DNA of 64,000 nt from CALDOK01 sp964481655 (GCA_964481655.1 CAYZVO010000017.1:1-64000); one strand, 5' to 3'; positions 40,437 through 49,403 are shown, counted from the stretch's first letter. Made by a program: numbers and translations. The notes: generated from the letters alone by a model not told the origin.

Positions 40437-41834
40437 GTGGCCCGCGCAGGACCATCCCGACGGCCACCGCTGGGCCCGCCGACGCTCTGGGTGGCGCCGC
40501 TGCTGGTCACCGCGCTCTGGATCGGGGCCTGCCTGCTCCACATCGATCGGCTCGAGGCGGCGATCGCGCCCCGCAGCGGGTTGTCCTACGCGGTCTTCGT
40601 GCAGCTGTCCCACTGCTGGACCAGTGGGCTGGGCTGGGAGCAGACGGTCCACCCCAGCTACGAAGCCAGCTGGCACTGGGGCGGGCACTACGGCGTCGTG
40701 TGGTTCGCCACCGCCTGGCTGTCGTCCCTGTGGGAGTCGCCCTGGGCCTTGGCGCGTATCCAGGTGGTGTGGGTGGGCCTCGGCTGTCTGTCCAGCTGGT
40801 TGCTGGGGCAGTGGGAGGGGCGCTGGCCCGGCGCGGTGGTGGGCCTGCTGCTGTACGCAAGCGCCGGCGCGGTGCTCTACATCGGGCTGGACGACTACCA
40901 GGATCTGACCCTCTGCCTGCCGCTGATCCCGCTGGCCATCGCCTGCGCCAGGTACGCGCCGTGGTGGGTGTTCGCGGGCTGCTGCCTGCTGCTGTGCTGC
41001 GTGCGCGAGGAGCTCTGGCTGCTGGTGCCCCTGGCCGGGCTCTGCGCGGGCTGGGCCCGCTGCGGGCTGGCGGCGCTGGTGGCCGCGCTGTGGTTCGGCG
41101 CCCTGTGTGCCCTGACGCCCATCCTGCATCAGGTCTCCCCGCTGCAGCAGGCCCTGGGGGCTGGGCACTGGATCGTGGGAGTGGACGGGCTGAGCGCGCT
41201 GGCCTGGGGCGACTACGCCCTGGCGGCGGGGGCGGGGCTGCCCTGGTTCCTGGGGCTGCCCGGCGCGGCGCTGGCGGTGCTGGGGACCGTGGCCTTCCAC
41301 GGCCAGGCCGCCCTGCACGAGCTGACCCGGGGCTGGGTGTTCTCCCATCAGCTCGCGCCCGTCACCGGCTTCGCGCTGGCGGGGGCCACCGTGGTGCTCG
41401 CCCGGCTGGCCCGCGGCGGCGGGCGCCGGGCGGGCATGGCGGTGGGGCTGGCGGTGGCCGGCTCGGTCCTGTCGCTGTGGAGCTGGTGGCCCCGGCTCGA
41501 CGCCCAGCTGTCCCGTGCTCGGGAGCCACACCCGGCGGGGGAGCTGATCCGGCAGGTGCCCCCTGACGCCGTGCTCTACCTGCCCTCGGACCTCGCCCCG
41601 GCCGCGGCGAGGCGACGCTGGCTGGCCACCGAGCAGAGCCTCGGCGCCCGGGTGCCGCCGGAGCGGGTGGACTACGCCGTCGTGCCTGCGGGCTGCGGTG
41701 TCAGGGGCGAGGAGCGGGCGCAGGCGGGATCCTGGCTGCTGCTGGCCTCTCCTGCGGGCCTGCCGGGGATCGGCGAAGCTCCCCCCTGGCAGCTGGCCCG
41801 GGGGCGCCCAGTGGGCGGCTGTGCGCGGCCCTAG
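40437..41834 (+). CDS. Polytopic membrane protein, DUF2079-like
   Basis: A 465-residue protein with about ten membrane segments. The early segment HPSYEASWHWGGHYGVVWF and the later CVREELWLLVPL resemble DUF2079 membrane proteins, which share the GT-C glycosyltransferase layout. The C-terminal 110 residues are soluble and may face outside. GTG start preceded by GGGAG. A role in glycan or lipid-linked sugar transfer is possible, but no catalytic acidic pair is clear. Confidence 0.6.
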   Translation: MARAGPSRRPPLGPPTLWVAPLLVTALWIGACLLHIDRLEAAIAPRSGLSYAVFVQLSHCWTSGLGWEQTVHPSYEASWHWGGHYGVVWFATAWLSSLWESPWALARIQVVWVGLGCLSSWLLGQWEGRWPGAVVGLLLYASAGAVLYIGLDDYQDLTLCLPLIPLAIACARYAPWWVFAGCCLLLCCVREELWLLVPLAGLCAGWARCGLAALVAALWFGALCALTPILHQVSPLQQALGAGHWIVGVDGLSALAWGDYALAAGAGLPWFLGLPGAALAVLGTVAFHGQAALHELTRGWVFSHQLAPVTGFALAGATVVLARLARGGGRRAGMAVGLAVAGSVLSLWSWWPRLDAQLSRAREPHPAGELIRQVPPDAVLYLPSDLAPAAARRRWLATEQSLGARVPPERVDYAVVPAGCGVRGEERAQAGSWLLLASPAGLPGIGEAPPWQLARGRPVGGCARP

Positions 41835-41840
41835 GTGGGT

Positions 41841-42353
41841 TCACTCCGCGATCTGGATCTCCAACCAGTACTTGCCGGCGCTGGTGTCCAGGTAGCAGTA
41901 CTCGGTGGCGCCGGCGGCGTCCTCGGGGACCTGGACCCGGAAGTAGGCGTAGTAGAGGTCGCCCTTGCCCATGCGCACCGGCAGGTCGATGACCGTCTCG
42001 CGGGTCTCGCTGTCGGTCACGTACAGCTCGTCGAGCCAGTGGGGGCTGCAGTCGATGTCGCAGAGATCGGCCTGGCCTACCACGCCGTACATCATGTAGG
42101 CGTCGCTGGGGGCGACCACGTTGATGCTCTTGCCACCTTGTTCCTGGGTCAGCTCGGTGTCCACCCAGCCCCAGTCCGCGGAGCAGAGCTCGACCGGCGG
42201 GTTGTCCGTGTCGGCGTCCGTGTCGGCGTCGGCGTCGGCGTCCGTGTCGGCGTCGGTGTCCGTGTCGGTGTCGCCCTCGGGCAGGGCCGAGTCGGGGAAG
42301 GGCGGGTGGCAGGCCAGGGCGGTGAGGAGCAGCGTGAGCGGGGCCGCGCGCAT
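41841..42353 (-). CDS. Small lipoprotein with Asp/Thr-repeat linker
   Basis: A 170-residue lipoprotein (lipobox TALAC) with an alternating Asp-X linker at about 27-50, then a compact beta domain containing four cysteines (LCDIDC among them). GGAGG precedes the ATG at 42353. The linker style is shared with the phosphoesterase at 7238-9013. The C-terminal domain, ending YWLEIQIAE, is not recognised; a ligand-binding beta-sandwich is likely. Confidence 0.65.
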   Translation of the reverse strand: MRAAPLTLLLTALACHPPFPDSALPEGDTDTDTDADTDADADADTDADTDNPPVELCSADWGWVDTELTQEQGGKSINVVAPSDAYMMYGVVGQADLCDIDCSPHWLDELYVTDSETRETVIDLPVRMGKGDLYYAYFRVQVPEDAAGATEYCYLDTSAGKYWLEIQIAE

Positions 42354-42379
42354 CGGGACCTCCGAAGACGAACCCCTGG

Positions 42380-42388
42380 AGGGTAGCA
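42380..42388 (-). promoter_or_regulatory. Extended -10 element (TGCTACCCT)
   Basis: TGCTACCCT on the minus strand, 26 nt upstream of the start at 42353 and identical to the element at 31933-31941. Confidence 0.4.
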
Positions 42389-42514
42389 CGCCTGGCGCTG
42401 CTGAGTCCCGGGGGGACGATTGTCAGGAACGTGTCAAGCGACATGGCGTGACGAACCGAGGTCGCGCGCGGGGGTCGGGATGAAGGCCGCCGCACGAGCC
42501 CACGGAGTCTTCCC

Positions 42515-43018
42515 ATGCGCAAGCGCACGCCGCCGCACGCCAGCCTCGACCTGCTGCCAGTGATGAACCTGGTGACCATCCTGATCCCCATGCTGCTCAT
42601 GGGGGCCACGGTGGTGAACCTCTCGGTCGTGGACACGACCCTGCCCGGCATCGTCGATCCGGACGCCATCATCGAAGAGCCCGGCCTGCAGCTCACCGTC
42701 GCGGTCACCGACCAGGGGCTGGGCCTGAAGAGCGCCCTGGGCGCCCTGGCCGACGCCGAGGGCCTCGAGCTGCCCTGCACCATCCAGCCCTGCGCCGTGG
42801 ACGGCTACGACTACCGCGGCCTGACCGACGCCCTGGCTCGGGTCAAGGACGAGCACCCCGACGAGACCAGCCTGATCCTGCTCCCCGAGTCCCGCGTGCC
42901 CTACGAGGTCCTCATCAACGTGATGGACGCCGCCCGCGAGGACAGCGATCAGCCCACCGCCGACGGAGGGGTGCGCTCGCTGTTCCCGCAGGTGGTGATG
43001 GCGGGTGGAGCTGCCTAG
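42515..43018 (+). CDS. ExbD/TolR-family protein
   Basis: A 167-residue protein with one N-terminal membrane helix in the pattern SLDLLPVMNLVTILIPMLLMGATVV, the ExbD/TolR anchor, followed by a periplasmic domain with two close cysteines (CTIQPC). ExbD works with ExbB as a proton-driven motor powering TonB or Tol systems. The usual channel acid of ExbD (Asp in the helix) is replaced: N18 sits in MNLV where Asp is common. No ExbB gene is adjacent. It overlaps the next, convergent gene by four bases at CTAG. Confidence 0.7.
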   Translation: MRKRTPPHASLDLLPVMNLVTILIPMLLMGATVVNLSVVDTTLPGIVDPDAIIEEPGLQLTVAVTDQGLGLKSALGALADAEGLELPCTIQPCAVDGYDYRGLTDALARVKDEHPDETSLILLPESRVPYEVLINVMDAAREDSDQPTADGGVRSLFPQVVMAGGAA

Positions 43019-45024
43019 TAGAGGCTCGACGTCGCGGGCTTGTCCGCCCACGCCAGGATCAGCGGCAGCGCGATCCAGGCTCCGGGGTGTCGGTCCAGGC
43101 TGCGCAGCTCGTCGAGGGTGGCGTCGAGGCTGGCGTCCAGGGCGCCCATGCTCTGGAGCAGGCGGCGGCGAGGCTCCATGACGAGGGCCAGCAGCTCGGG
43201 CAGGGGCAGATCGGCGGGCGTGAGGGGGATCAGCTCGCAGCCCTGCAGGTCGAGGCCTGCGTCGTCGAGCAGGGCGGGCAGCTTGCGGCCCAGCTGGCGA
43301 TCGCCCCCCAGCTGGCGCTGCAGGCCCGCCAGCGCGCGCTGCAGCGCGGCGAAGCCCGGGGGCTCGGGGTGGACCATGAGGCCGCCGTCGTCGATCTCCA
43401 GGACCACCACCCGCCCGCCGGGGCGCAGCACCCGGTCCAGCTCGGACAGGACCGCCGCGGGCTCCGCCTGCCGGTGGAGGGCGAGGCGCAGATAGACCCC
43501 GTCCACGGTGTCCCGGTCCAGGGGCAGGCGGTCGGGGGGGCCGGCCAGGTAGGTGCAGTGATCGGCGAGGCCCTGGGCCTCGGCCTGGATCCGGGCGTCC
43601 TCGAGCCTCGCGGGATCGGCCTCGACGCCCACGACCCGGGCCCGGGGCTGCAGGCGTGCCAGCAGGCGGGTGCCCGCCCCGGTGCCGGCGCAAGGATCCA
43701 GCAAGGTGCCGTCGGGCAGACCCGCCAGGGCGATGGTCTCGGCCTCGAGCTGAACGACGGGCTCGGCGAAGGCCACGGGCAGGGGCGCGGGCTCCGTGGA
43801 GGGCGGCTCGTCGGGCTCGCCAGGCTGCACCGCGAGGCGCTCGGGGCTGCCGCGCATGAAGCCGGCGACCTGGCGGTGGGTGGCGTCCAGCCGCGCCGCC
43901 AGGATCCCACCCAGGTTGGTGCGCAGGCGCAGGGCCACGAGGGGGTCCTGGTGCTGAAGGCGGGTGATCAGGGCGGCGGGGAGCACGATGATCTCGGTGT
44001 CCTCGAGGGCCCGCAGGCGCGCCCCGGGCGGGGTCACCGGGATCTCCTGCAGGGTCCCGAAGACCTCGCCGGGCTGCAGCACGGTCACGAAGAAGGGCCG
44101 CTCCCCTTGCTCCATGGTCAGGCCCAGTCGACCCCGCAGGATCAGACCGAGGCCTCCCTCGTGCTCGCCTCCAGGGGGCAGGGGACGGTCGGCCTTGACC
44201 CGCACCGTGGGCAGCTCCCGCAGGATGGGATCGAGCTGCTCTTGGGGGATGCCCTCGAAGATCCCCGCCTCGCGGGCGGCCCCGGCGGTGTGGGCGACCG
44301 AGGCCCAGAACGCGCCCAGGCGCTGGGGGGTCACGGCCTGGTCCTCGAAGTGGGGGTACAGCTCCCGCAGCCGCTGGGCCACGCCGGCGCCGTCGGGCTC
44401 TCCGGGCCCGAGCAGGCGCAGCAGGGGGCTGCCGACCCGCTCGAGGTAGGCCCGATCCCGCAGCACCAGCGCCAGGGGTACCTCGAGCTCGCCGCTTCCC
44501 GCTGCGGGCCGCATGGGGCCGTAGGGTCGGTAGCCCAGCTGGAACCAGCTGCGGGCCTGGGCCAGCTCGACCCGGCAGACGTCGATCCAGACGCCCTCGT
44601 CGAGCATGGTGCGCACCAGCCCCGCCAGCAGCTGCGAGGCCACGGTCTGGCCGCGGTAGGCGGGGTCGACCATGAACATGCCCGAGTGGCCGATGCGCTC
44701 GTCCCCGAAGGCCACGATCATGGAGCTGAGATCGAGGCGCTCGACCTCGTCGGGGGGGTAGGGGCGGTCGCGGCCCAGCAGGGTGCGGAGGGTGCCCAGC
44801 ACGGCCCCGGTGTCCTCGTCCACCGCGGCCAGAATGCGGGCGTGGGCGTCGAGCCCGTCGCGGACCTGGCCGCGGACCTGATCGGCGTCCGCTGGCGGAC
44901 GGCCGAGCTCGGCGGCCTGCACGCGGTAGCGGAAGCGGTAGACCTCTTCGCGGTCGCTGGGCTGGCTCGCTGGCTGGACCCGGATGTACACGCGCGCTCC
45001 ATCGCTCTGTAGCCTCCCCATCAT
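43015..45024 (-). CDS. Fused FeeM-type acyltransferase, cNMP-binding-fold and methyltransferase protein
   Basis: A 669-residue protein. Residues 12-205 are a GNAT/FeeM-like acyltransferase (YRFRYRV; LGYRPYG; YLERVGSP). Residues 245-380 have a cyclic-nucleotide-binding fold, but the phosphate cassette is degenerate: FGT where FGE is usual, and no RxAT arginine. Residues 420-660 are a class I methyltransferase (LLDPCAGTGAGTRLLA; LEIDDGG; GGDRQLGRKL). The same three parts are separate neighbours at 52117-54066, with shared motifs (LGYRPY, RVGSP, GDRQ-GRKL). The start is uncertain: 45024 has two ATGs and TATGAT just upstream; a GTG near 44996 follows GGAG. Confidence 0.85.
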   Translation of the reverse strand: MMGRLQSDGARVYIRVQPASQPSDREEVYRFRYRVQAAELGRPPADADQVRGQVRDGLDAHARILAAVDEDTGAVLGTLRTLLGRDRPYPPDEVERLDLSSMIVAFGDERIGHSGMFMVDPAYRGQTVASQLLAGLVRTMLDEGVWIDVCRVELAQARSWFQLGYRPYGPMRPAAGSGELEVPLALVLRDRAYLERVGSPLLRLLGPGEPDGAGVAQRLRELYPHFEDQAVTPQRLGAFWASVAHTAGAAREAGIFEGIPQEQLDPILRELPTVRVKADRPLPPGGEHEGGLGLILRGRLGLTMEQGERPFFVTVLQPGEVFGTLQEIPVTPPGARLRALEDTEIIVLPAALITRLQHQDPLVALRLRTNLGGILAARLDATHRQVAGFMRGSPERLAVQPGEPDEPPSTEPAPLPVAFAEPVVQLEAETIALAGLPDGTLLDPCAGTGAGTRLLARLQPRARVVGVEADPARLEDARIQAEAQGLADHCTYLAGPPDRLPLDRDTVDGVYLRLALHRQAEPAAVLSELDRVLRPGGRVVVLEIDDGGLMVHPEPPGFAALQRALAGLQRQLGGDRQLGRKLPALLDDAGLDLQGCELIPLTPADLPLPELLALVMEPRRRLLQSMGALDASLDATLDELRSLDRHPGAWIALPLILAWADKPATSSLY

Positions 45025-45067
45025 ACGGCACCGGGCAGGTGCGCGATAGGATGCCGCGGGAGGCCCC

Positions 45068-46762
45068 ATGGTCCGTCCGTGCATCGCCCTGGCCCTGCTC
45101 GTCGCCACCGTCGGCTGTGGTGAACCCGCGCCCCCGGCGCCCAGCCCGACCCCTGGGGTGGTCGCCGCCGATCACGCCCTGGCGTCGGAGGCCGGGGCGG
45201 CCATGCTGCGGGCTGGGGGCAACGCCGTGGACGCGGCGGTGGCCGCGGCCCTGGCCGGCGGTGTGGTGCAGCCCCACTCGAGCGGGCTTGGGGGCGGCGG
45301 CTTCGCCGTGGTGGTGAGGCCCGGCGCGGACCCGACCGTGCTCGACTTCCGCGAGCGCGCCCCGGCGGCGGCCCACACCGACATGTACCTGGACGAGGCC
45401 GGCGCGGTGGTCCCGGGCCTGTCCGACCACGGCCCCCTGGCGGTGGCTGTGCCCGGCGAGCCCCGGGGACTGGCGGCCCTGCTCTCCAGCCACGGCAGCC
45501 TGGACCCCGCCGATGTGGCGGCCCCCGCCATCGCGCTGGCGCGGGAGGGCTTCCCGGTGGGCGGCTCCCTCGCCGCGGCCTCCGGCGCCTGGTCCGCTCT
45601 GTACGGCGATGACCTCTTCCCGCTGCTGTTCGACGGCCAGCAGGGGCCCCCGGAGGCGGGGGCCACGGTCACCCGCTCGGCCCTGGCCGGGACCCTCGAG
45701 GCCTGGGCGTCGAGCGGTGGGCAGGCTATCAACGACGGCCCCATCGCCGACGAGCTGGCCCGCGGCCTGCAGGCCGCCGGTGGCATCGTGACCGCCGCCG
45801 ACCTGGCCGCCTACGCCCCCGCCAGCCGGGAGCCGCTGGTGGGCGCCTACCGGGACTGGACCGTGGTCACCATGCCACCCCCCAGCTCCGGCGGGCTGGT
45901 GATCCTGCAGGTGGCCCGGGTCCTCGAGGCCTGGCCGGCGGTGGACCTGTCCGACCCGATGGCGGTGCGGCGGCTGGTCGAGGCCCTCGAGCACGCCTTC
46001 GCGGATCGGGCTCGCTGGATGGGGGACCCCGACCTCGTCGAGGTGCCCGTGCAGCGGCTGCTCTCGGATGAACGCGTGCAGGCCGTGCGCGAGTCCATCC
46101 GGTCGACCGGCGAGGGGTCGGGCCCCTGCTCGACCCTGCCCAGCGACGCCTACGGCCTACCCATGGATGTGCCCGAGGACGCTGGCACCCACCACATCTC
46201 CGTGCTCGACGGACGGGGCATGGCCGTGGCGCTGACCACCACCATCAACACCAGCTTCGGCTCGGGGGTGGTGGACCCGGCCTCGGGCCTGCTGCTCAAC
46301 GACGAGATGGATGACTTCGTCGCGGCCCCCGGGGTGCCCAACTACTACGGCCTGGTGGGCAACGAGCGCAACGCCGTGGCCCCGGGCAAGCGGCCGCTGT
46401 CCAGCATGAGCCCCACGGTGGTGCTCGACGCCGCCGGGCAGCCGGTGCTGGTGGTGGGCGCCAGCGGCGGGCCCCGCATCATCACCGCCACGCTGCAGGT
46501 GATGCTGGCGGTGCTCGAGGGTGGGCACGGGGTCGAACAGGCCGTGGCCCTGCCTCGGGTCCACCACCAGTGGCTGCCGAATCGGGTGCGGGTCGACCCC
46601 GAGCTGTCCCCCGCCGTCATCGCCCACCTCGAGGCCTGCGGTCACGAGGTCGGAGGGCCACCACCCGCCGCGGCCGTGCAGGTCGTGGCTCGCGGAGCCG
46701 ATGGTCGGTTGGTGGGGGCGAGCGATCCGAGGAAGGGAGGTCTGCCGGTGGTCGTCGAGTAG
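45068..46762 (+). CDS. ggt: Gamma-glutamyltransferase, lipoprotein form
   Basis: A 564-residue Ntn-hydrolase with lipobox VGCG. Motifs are GGNAVDAAVAAALA, HSSGLGGGGFAVV, the autoprocessing site DAGTHHISVLD with nucleophile Thr, and RPLSSMSPTVV plus GASGGPRIITATLQ. It should cleave gamma-glutamyl bonds (glutathione, gamma-glutamyl peptides) outside the cytoplasm. In E. coli the nucleophile is followed by another Thr; here it is His. GGGAGG precedes the ATG. The preceding fused acyltransferase gene is divergent. Confidence 0.92.
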   Translation: MVRPCIALALLVATVGCGEPAPPAPSPTPGVVAADHALASEAGAAMLRAGGNAVDAAVAAALAGGVVQPHSSGLGGGGFAVVVRPGADPTVLDFRERAPAAAHTDMYLDEAGAVVPGLSDHGPLAVAVPGEPRGLAALLSSHGSLDPADVAAPAIALAREGFPVGGSLAAASGAWSALYGDDLFPLLFDGQQGPPEAGATVTRSALAGTLEAWASSGGQAINDGPIADELARGLQAAGGIVTAADLAAYAPASREPLVGAYRDWTVVTMPPPSSGGLVILQVARVLEAWPAVDLSDPMAVRRLVEALEHAFADRARWMGDPDLVEVPVQRLLSDERVQAVRESIRSTGEGSGPCSTLPSDAYGLPMDVPEDAGTHHISVLDGRGMAVALTTTINTSFGSGVVDPASGLLLNDEMDDFVAAPGVPNYYGLVGNERNAVAPGKRPLSSMSPTVVLDAAGQPVLVVGASGGPRIITATLQVMLAVLEGGHGVEQAVALPRVHHQWLPNRVRVDPELSPAVIAHLEACGHEVGGPPPAAAVQVVARGADGRLVGASDPRKGGLPVVVE

Positions 46763-46806
46763 GCCCTCGGCTGTAGGCCCCCGCACCACAGCGCCCCGAA
46801 GCAGCG

Positions 46807-46815
46807 TGCTACCTT
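46807..46815 (+). promoter_or_regulatory. Extended -10 element (TGCTACCTT)
   Basis: TGCTACCTT is 17 nt upstream of the MFS start at 46833. No -35 is evident. Confidence 0.4.
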
Positions 46816-46832
46816 CCGGACTCGGAGAGTTC

Positions 46833-48104
46833 ATGCTGCTGCGGTTCAGCCTCTACGGGTTCTTGAAGAACCAGCGCTACTTCGAGCCGTTCCTGGTGCT
46901 GGCGTTCCTGGAGAAGGGGCTGACCTTCTTCATGATCGGGCTGCTGATCGCCTCGCGGGAGCTGTGGGTCAACCTGCTCGAGGTGCCCTCGGGGGTGGTG
47001 GCGGACCTGTACGGGCGGCGGCGGGCCATGATGACCTCGTTCGTCGCCTACATCGTCAGCTTCGTGATCTTCGGCCTGGCCGACGCCCTGCCGCTGCTGT
47101 TCCTCGCGATGTTCTTCTTCGCTGTCGGCGACGCCTTCCGGACGGGCACCCACAAGGCCATGATCTTCGCCTGGCTGCGCCGCGAGGGGCGCACCGACGA
47201 GCGCACCAGGGTCTACGGGTTCACCCGCTCCTGGAGCAAGCTGGGCTCGGCGGTCTCGGGGGTGCTCGCGGCGGTGCTGGTGTTCCTGGGTGGCAGCTAT
47301 GTCTGGGTCTTCTGGCTCTCGACGGTGCCCTATGTGCTGGGGCTTGTGAACTTCATGGGCTACCCCCGCTGGCTCGACGGGGAGCGGGGGGAGCCGGCCT
47401 CGCTGATCCAGGTCGCCCGGCGCCTGTGGCAGGTGCTGAAGGCCTCGGCGACCCACCCGCCCCTGCGGCGGCTGATGGCTGAGTCCATGGGCTTCGAGGG
47501 CTGCTTCCACGCGGGCAAGGGCTACCTGCAGCCCCTGCTGCAGGCCGCGGCCGTGGCCTGGCTGGGCAGCCTGGCCATCGGGGGCGCGAGCACCCTGGAC
47601 GAGGCCCGGCAGGCGGCGCTGCTGGTGGGCCCGACCTACCTGCTGCTGCACCTGCTGTCGGCCTGGGCGAGCCGCCGGGCCCATCGCGTGGTGGATCGCC
47701 TGGGGGGCGAGGAGCCTGCCGCCCGGATGATCTGGGCCCTGTCCGCGGCCCTGTACGCCGCGCTGTTCGGCGCGTTGCTGGCGAGCTGGTTCGCGGCGGC
47801 CATCGGGGCCTTCCTGCTGCTGCACGTGGTGCAGAACCTGTGGCGGCCGGTGCTCATCAGCCGCATCGACGCCCACGGATCCGAGCGCTGGGGGGCCACG
47901 GTGCTGTCCATCGAGAACCAGGCCAAGAGCCTGGCCACCATGATCCTGGCCCCCCTGCTGGGCCTCGCCGTCGACGCCGTCGCCGTCCACGGCCTCGGCC
48001 CCGAGCTGTGGCCGGTGGGGGTGATGGGCCTGGTCATCGCGCTGGTCTTCGTGGTCGTGAGCAGGAGACCGCTGGGTGAGGCGCGGGAGCTGGATGTGGC
48101 GTGA
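46833..48104 (+). CDS. MFS transporter
   Basis: A 423-residue polytopic protein with about twelve membrane segments. The loop between helices 2 and 3 reads GVVADLYGRRRAMM, the MFS signature G-x3-D-x2-GRR. GGAGAG precedes the ATG. The pattern LLEVPSGVVADLYGRRRA is typical of the subfamily often annotated as multidrug or unknown-substrate exporters. Substrate unknown. Confidence 0.85.
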   Translation: MLLRFSLYGFLKNQRYFEPFLVLAFLEKGLTFFMIGLLIASRELWVNLLEVPSGVVADLYGRRRAMMTSFVAYIVSFVIFGLADALPLLFLAMFFFAVGDAFRTGTHKAMIFAWLRREGRTDERTRVYGFTRSWSKLGSAVSGVLAAVLVFLGGSYVWVFWLSTVPYVLGLVNFMGYPRWLDGERGEPASLIQVARRLWQVLKASATHPPLRRLMAESMGFEGCFHAGKGYLQPLLQAAAVAWLGSLAIGGASTLDEARQAALLVGPTYLLLHLLSAWASRRAHRVVDRLGGEEPAARMIWALSAALYAALFGALLASWFAAAIGAFLLLHVVQNLWRPVLISRIDAHGSERWGATVLSIENQAKSLATMILAPLLGLAVDAVAVHGLGPELWPVGVMGLVIALVFVVVSRRPLGEARELDVA

Positions 48105-48112
48105 CCGAGGCG

Positions 48113-48121
48113 TGCTATCTT
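48113..48121 (+). promoter_or_regulatory. Extended -10 element (TGCTATCTT)
   Basis: TGCTATCTT, close to the TGnTATAAT consensus, 17 nt upstream of the GTG at 48139, with GGAGG between. Confidence 0.45.
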
Positions 48122-48138
48122 CGGCTGCCGGAGGCACC

Positions 48139-48627
48139 GTGTCCGCTCGCCCCATCTCCCCCCGACTCCGTGGCTTCTGGCTGCTCTGCGCGGCGGTGGG
48201 GCTGGGGGTCGTCGCGATCGGGGCCGCGCTGGCTCAGGCCGAGCTGAAGCTGGATCGGATCGATGAGTTCGTACAGAGCGATCGGGCCCGCACGGCGCGC
48301 TGGCGGGCCGACGAGGCCATCGATGGCTGGGGCGCGGCCTGGGTGGACAGCTGGCTGCGGGCGCAGGGGCTCGACGGCGGCGCGCAGCCCGAGCTGCTGG
48401 TCTGCGTGGAGCGCTACCTCTACGCGCTGGACGAGGTCTCGGTCCAGGGCAACGTGGTGCGCTTCGAGCCCATCGAGGACGCGCGCCGGGGCGCTGAGCG
48501 CTGCGTCGCGGCTGCCATCGGTGTCCGTCAGGCCGGGCCCTTCGTCAAGGACCTGCAGCAGCGCTGGGGTCGCTATCTGGAGTCCAGGGGAGAGGTCGCG
48601 CCGCAGCTGCCGGAGCGCCGTCGTTAG
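48139..48627 (+). CDS. Single-span membrane protein of unknown function
   Basis: A 162-residue protein with one N-terminal helix (FWLLCAAVGLGVVAIGAALAQ) and a soluble helical domain with two cysteines (LVCVERY; ERCVAAA). GTG start with GGAGG 5 nt upstream; the longer ATG frame from 48076 overlaps the MFS gene and is less likely. The stop overlaps the convergent methyltransferase stop by four bases (TTAG). No family recognised. Confidence 0.55.
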   Translation: MSARPISPRLRGFWLLCAAVGLGVVAIGAALAQAELKLDRIDEFVQSDRARTARWRADEAIDGWGAAWVDSWLRAQGLDGGAQPELLVCVERYLYALDEVSVQGNVVRFEPIEDARRGAERCVAAAIGVRQAGPFVKDLQQRWGRYLESRGEVAPQLPERRR

Positions 48628-49340
48628 CCTTCGTCGGGCTCCGCCCCAGCGAGCGCGAAGCGGTACAGCCCGGTGCCGTGCTCGTGGAACTGGTGGCTAT
48701 CCTGCAGCGCGAAACCGGCGGCCTCGAAGTGGGGGACCAGGTGCTCGTCGGTCAGCCCGGGGGGGACATATTCGAGGACGATCAACTGACCGTCGGGCTT
48801 CACCGCGCGGGCGATGCTCGCGAGCATGGTGACGTTCTCGTCCAGCAGCTCGGGGTGCAGGTAGAAGCCCAGGTGGGCGACGTAGGCCAGGTCCAGGGAG
48901 GCGGGCTCGATGCCGCAGTCGCCGATCTCGCTGAGCCGGATGTCCACGTTGTCGTGGGGGTTGATGGCCGGATCGGCGGCCCGGGTCTCGAGCAAGGCCA
49001 CCGCCGAGGGCTGGATGTCCAGGGCCAGCACGCGGCCGTCGGGGCCCGCGGCATCGGCCAGGTGGAAGGTGAACCAGCCCACCCCGGCCCCGATGTCGGC
49101 CACCCGGTCGCCGGGCTCCACGGGGACCCGTGCCATGACCTCATCCCGGTCGCTGTGGCGCTGGGTCAGCTGCAGGGCCAGGGCCGCGGTGTGGCGCTGC
49201 TGGTAGGTCCAGGCCACCCGGTCGTACATGGCCTCGCCCTGTTCGCGCAGGGCCCGCTGCTCGGCGCTCAGCTGCGGCTCGGCCGGCGCGGCGGGCACGC
49301 AGGCGGTGATGAGCGGGAGCGCGAGGACGGCGGAGCGCAT
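48624..49340 (-). CDS. Lipoprotein class I SAM-dependent methyltransferase
   Basis: A 238-residue protein with signal and lipobox LITAC. Methyltransferase motif I is VADIGAGVGWFTFHLADAAG, followed by VLALDIQPSAV and LDLAYVAHLGFYLHP. It parallels the 38775-39509 protein in length, lipid anchor and motifs. The element GGTTAGGCT at 49347-49355 is 6 nt before the ATG, so the transcript is probably leaderless. Confidence 0.82.
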   Translation of the reverse strand: MRSAVLALPLITACVPAAPAEPQLSAEQRALREQGEAMYDRVAWTYQQRHTAALALQLTQRHSDRDEVMARVPVEPGDRVADIGAGVGWFTFHLADAAGPDGRVLALDIQPSAVALLETRAADPAINPHDNVDIRLSEIGDCGIEPASLDLAYVAHLGFYLHPELLDENVTMLASIARAVKPDGQLIVLEYVPPGLTDEHLVPHFEAAGFALQDSHQFHEHGTGLYRFALAGAEPDEG

Positions 49341-49346
49341 GGTGCG

Positions 49347-49355
49347 AGCCTAACC
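49347..49355 (-). promoter_or_regulatory. -10 element (GGTTAGGCT), leaderless
   Basis: On the minus strand TAGGCT, the same hexamer as at 1222-1227, ends 6 nt before the ATG at 49340. Confidence 0.4.
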
Positions 49356-49403
49356 GGGGCGGGGCCCCCGGCCTCCCCGGCGGTTATCCCCGGAGTGAGC
49401 CCC

